Below are positions 60,354 to 64,000 of a stretch of DNA of 64,000 nucleotides, piece after piece. The DNA is from Laccaria trichodermophora (lineage: Eukaryota; Basidiomycota; Agaricomycetes; Agaricales; Hydnangiaceae), in contig JACTVC010000052.1 in the NCBI GenBank assembly GCA_018417955.1, positions 62,001 to 126,000 of the forward strand, given 5' to 3'. Both the position numbers and the translations under genes were made by a program. The notes beneath the pieces were generated by a model. That model ran no database searches and was not told the origin of the DNA. It saw nothing but the letters and a program-made list of their open reading frames with translations. The number at the start of each line of letters is the position of its first letter. Within the stretch, counting starts at the first letter, position 1.

Positions 60354-61079
60354 CAGTAGATATTCTCACAATGCATAATGCTGGTCCCCGACTTTTTCTA
60401 TGTATTGTGAGATTTATGCAAGATGAAATATGTCACAAAATGTGACTATTTGTGACCTCAGCCAAAAAATGTCATGCCTCGAAATGTCCAACACTGCTTT
60501 TGCAACAACACACAAATTGAGGGCTCATCTTCATGTTGTTCAAGTGAAATCAGCCTAACAAACTACTCTCAACTCTTTTTTCACTAGTACTTAACCTCTC
60601 TCCCATGGATGTCAATAGCCTGTAAATATGCAGTCTTTCCAGTTTTCGTCTCGCTACATAAAGACACGCCGCAAGCCTCTGAGTGGATGTCACACAGCTT
60701 CTCCAAATGCTCGCATAGCTCCATTCCCTTGCATAGGGCTTGTGCCTGTCTCGAGGTTTCTGCTTCTACTCCTCAGCAGCTGGCATAGAATGATAGAAAA
60801 GTGTTGGCAAAATTGGATACTACTCTTGAGCAGTGTATTCGTGGCACACAGGGTATATCAGGGTAGACTTTGGTCCTGAAAACTCAGGTACAATGAGGCA
60901 AAGAGGTAAATACCTGGTAAATCTGTAGATCTGGTAATGCATAATGCCAAAATATGATATGCATTATTCAATATGATGTTCCATGCATAAATCCCTGCGT
61001 ACCAAGTTGGTCCCCTGAAAATGTCATGCATTATGAGATTTATGCATTATGAGTATATGCATTGTGAGAATATCTACTG
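60354..61079. mobile_element. Pogo/Fot-like MITE, 726 bp, TA target
   Basis: The ends CAGTAGATATTCTCACAATG and the complement of CATTGTGAGAATATCTACTG are perfect inverted repeats. TA is on both sides (60352-60353 and 61080-61081). The flanks joined resemble the sequence at 61238-61278 (CTTTACACATCCTCTTGATA..TATTTGC), which acts as a related empty site. Internal sequence has no transposase. Confidence 0.82.
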
Positions 61080-61081
61080 TA

Positions 61082-61454
61082 TATATATTTGCAACAATAT
61101 ATCCACAGTAAATATCCACAGTAAATATCCACTCGTGTGAGACGATCATCCTTGCATATATCACAGAATATATCCAAATGACAGTATATATACTTAGAAG
61201 ATATATCTGAAGTTATATATCCAAGTAACAGTACATATACACTTTACACATCCTCTTGATATATATTTGCAAAAATATATCCATAGTATATATCCAAATA
61301 ACAGGATATATGTACTTAATAGATAGAACTGAAGTTATACATATATCCAAGAACAGTGCAGATATACTTAGTATATTCATGTGTGGAATTCAGGAGAGAA
61401 AGGCACAGTTTATTCAATATAACTACATAATGTTACATTACTACATTAAATACT
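61082..61454. repeat. TATATCCA-rich AT repeat
   Basis: Imperfect units with ATATATCCAAGTAACAG and ATATATTTGCAAMAATATATCC repeat from 61085 to about 61375. No gene seen. Confidence 0.6.
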
Positions 61455-62750
61455 AAATAAAGGGAAGGGGGAGGGAATGAGGGAGGGAGGTTGTAGGCAG
61501 TGAGGAAGAGGGGTGGGGGTGGTGGCCAATGAGGGAGAGGGGAGAGGGGTGGTGGCCAATGAGGAAGAAGGGAAAGGGGTGGTGGGCAATCAATGAGGGG
61601 GAAGGGAAAGGGGTGGTAGGCAATGAGGGAGGGGGAAAGGGGTGGTGGGCAGTGAGGGAGGGAAGAAGGGGGTCTAGGTAATGAGGGAGAGGGAGAGGGG
61701 TGGTAGGCAGTGAAGGAGAGGGGTGGTGGGCAGTAGGTAGAGGGGCAGGGGGTGGTGGGCAGTGAGGTAGAGGGGAAGGGGTGGTGGGCAGTGAGGGTGG
61801 GCTATTGAGCCTCGTCGATGGGTGTGGTGGTGAGCGCTCATAGCGTCTTCGTCATTGCCATCCGTCGTTTGTAGGCCCTCGTCATCGTTGTCCATCGTTT
61901 GCATGCCCCTGTCGTCGTCGTGGTCCGTCGTTTGCATGCCCGGCTCCTTGTCGTCATCCTCCGCCGTTTGCACACCCTGCTCCTCATCATCATCCATCCT
62001 TTGTACGCCCTCCTTCTCCTCGTCGTCCATACACCGTTGTTGTTGTTGTTGTTGTCATCTGTACGTTGTTGTTGTTGTCATCCGTACGCCGTTGTTGTTG
62101 TTGTCGTCCATACGCCGTTGTTGTTGTTGTTGTCCGTTGTCTGTACGCCGTTGTTATCGTCATCGTCCGTTGTCTGTACACCGTCGCCGTTGTCTGTGTC
62201 TTTCACCCTCCAGTGTCCTCATCACTGGGGACGTTTCGCGTCATGGCATGGTGATGTGGGGTACTAGCTGTCAATCGCCAGTTGGCGGTCGACGGTTGTG
62301 GTGTTGTGTTAGTACATGTGTGGTAGTAAATGTGGGGGGGCTTACCATATCCATTATATACTGTCAACAACAACGACGTGATCGTCGTCGTCCGTCTGTG
62401 TCGCATAGTGCCACGTCGCAGACTGCAACGTGGCCCCGCTGGCTCATGAGGTCGTTTGTGGCTTTAGGGCCATTGTGTGAGCCGCTTGTGGGCGCTGGTC
62501 GTCGTTTGCCTGTCGTTGTTTCCGTTGAAAGGGGTTGGTGTGGTTGCTAGGCGGCTGTGGTTGTTTGTTGGGTGTTGGTCATCGTTTGCCAGTTGTTTTC
62601 GTCACGTGTGTGGTTGTTGTCGTTTTTGGGTGAGTGGGGTTGTTTGCGGTGGTGGGGGTTCTGTTACCTGGCATGGCGGCGGTGTGGTGGTGGGGTGGAT
62701 GTTGGTGTTGACGTTGGAAAGATGTAACATCAGTAAGTCACAGCGTGTGA
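61455..62750. mobile_element. Probable non-autonomous element without recognised ends
   Basis: A homopurine tract (61458-61800, GGGGTGGTGGGCAATGAGGG units) is followed by a GTCGTC/GTTGTTGTTGTC domain (61815-62700), the order seen in A, D, E1 and E3 when read from the CARTACTT end. Neither that end nor a GACCTC end was found, so the borders are uncertain. The frames within are repeat translations. Confidence 0.5.
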
Positions 62751-62787
62751 CGTTGTTCAAACTTTAATCTGTAGTGCCCACTATTTC

Positions 62788-64000
62788 GAGGTCTTTACTC
62801 TCCTCCATGAGTTCTTGCGGATTCCGCCGGATTCCCACTGGAAAGTTGGAATTCCAAGGAATTCCATGGAATTTCTATGGAAAGCAATTGGCTGGAGCAT
62901 CAGCCATTTTGGTTTCCAATTCCATGGAAATTCCCACTTTTTTCCAAGGAATTCCAATGGAAATGGTCAGATTCCGGGAGGCTCCGGGAATGATTCCAGA
63001 TGGAATCCAAGGAATTCCATTGTTATGTATTATTCCTTGTTTATTTTCGATGGATAACAAACATCATTTGTTTGGCAAACATGCTCACCAAACACGGCCA
63101 CTCTTTTCTTCCACCACCACCACCACCACCACATGCTCGTCACCGCCGCCAACGCCACGCCACCACCGTCGCCCTTCAACAACAACACGGCCACGCCACG
63201 TCACCAAACGACGACCACCAAGTGCCCACGAAAACGCCCCGGCACCCACGAAAACCATACCCCACCCACGAAACGCCCCACCGCCACTGAAAAACACGAG
63301 CGCCCACCAAAAAACATGCACCGCCCACCAAAAAACACGCGCCGCCCACCGAAAAACACGTACCGCCCACACAACGGCTCCACGCCAACACGTCCACGCC
63401 AACGCCGCCCACGACGACGCCCCAGTGCCCACGACAACGACAACGCCGACGCCCACAGTGCCACGTCACACGCCGCCCACGAACACACACACACCCCAGC
63501 GCCCACGAATATCACCCGGCGCCCAACGGACAACAGGCAGCACCCACACGCAAAAACACCGGCACGCGACGAAAACACCGGCACGCGACGAAAACGCGAA
63601 CACGCGACGAGGTGACAACGAAATGGGACACGACGATGCGACGCCGACACGAGACGACGATAGGTGAGTTTCCAGCTACACCCCTCTCCCTTCCACCATT
63701 CCCTCCCTCCCTCCTCCCCCCTTTCCCCCTTTCTTGTCCCTCCCCTTTTCTTCCCTCTTTCTTGTCCCTCCCCCTTCTTCCCTCTTTCTTGTCCCTTCCC
63801 CCTTTCTTGTCCCTCCCCCTTCCTTCCCTCTTTCTTGTCCCTCCCCCTTCCTTCCCTCTTTCTTGTCCCTCCCCCTTCCTTCCCTCTTTCTTGTCCCTCC
63901 CCCTTCCTTCCCTCTTTCTTGTCCTTCCCTCTTCCTCCCTCCCCTGCCTTGTTCTTCCCTCTTCCTTGTCCCTCCCAAATATGAATACACTCCACCTTGT
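62788..64000. mobile_element. Non-autonomous element, cut by the window end
   Basis: It starts GAGGTCTTTACTCTCCTCCA and continues with GGAATTCC-type repeats, a CACGAAAACGCCCC/CCGCCCACCAAAAA domain (63110-63660) and a pyrimidine tract with a CCCTCTTTCTTGTCCCTCCC unit of about 29 bp (63680-63970). By analogy with B and G, an AT-rich stretch and a CARTACTT end should follow beyond 64000. Confidence 0.7.

Noticed and set aside
61855..62550. 231-aa Cys/Ser/Val-rich frame
   Set aside because: It is the GTTGTTGTC/CGTCGTC repeat read through; the cysteines follow from TGY-type codons, so it is not a zinc protein.

Overview
The window looks like repeat-rich DNA of an agaricomycete (mushroom-forming basidiomycete). 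The genes have many short introns of about 45-60 bp. Two different KDZ-type transposases with cysteine clusters are present, next to a TET/JBP-like dioxygenase; that combination is known from Agaricomycetes. The recognisable cellular genes (TFIIIC subunit Tfc4, PEX6, an amidohydrolase, F-box, JmjC and WD40 proteins) are fungal-type and mostly decayed. The species cannot be told from the sequence.

Layout. 0.1-1.7 kb: a non-autonomous transposon (A) in a degenerate CCGCGG-rich repeat. 3.0-14.5 kb: a CpG-rich block of four genes with alternating strands: a TET/JBP-like 2OG-Fe(II) dioxygenase (+), a CxC2-type KDZ transposase (-), an unknown 796-aa protein (+) and a coiled-coil protein (-). The transposase is split by transposon B. 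15.3-21.8 kb: element H, with a second KDZ transposase (CxC5/CxC6 type) and an accessory gene. 22-45 kb: decayed genes and foldback elements. These include a 3.8-kb palindrome with a perfect 8-bp target duplication inside an amidohydrolase relic and a 0.9-kb relative inside an F-box gene. 43.5-56.4 kb: a JmjC-like gene invaded by nested transposons. 57-60 kb: WD40 and PEX6 relics, then a pogo-like MITE. 61.4-64 kb: two more low-complexity elements.

Main result. At least nine elements (A, B, D, E1-E4, F, G), probably with H and the element at 62.8 kb, share one design. One end begins GAGGTCTTTA or GAGGTCTTAT and the other CARTACTTTA or CAGTACTTAT. Target duplications of 8 bp (once 9) are visible for A, B, D, E2, E3, E4, F and G. 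Read from the CARTACTT end, most contain a homopurine tract and then a CGTCGTC-rich low-complexity domain, largely without primary sequence identity. D shares both ends, about 250 bp on one side, with H. This makes the H-type KDZ transposase the best candidate for mobilising D, and perhaps the wider group.

Several insertions can be ordered by nesting: E3 in E2; D and F in E4; G in F. In the comparisons I made, the outer elements E1 and E4 have lost CpG to TpG/CpA compared with E3 and G. This fits methylation-driven decay and is interesting next to a TET/JBP-type gene. Exon borders and most pseudogene limits are hand-read and approximate.
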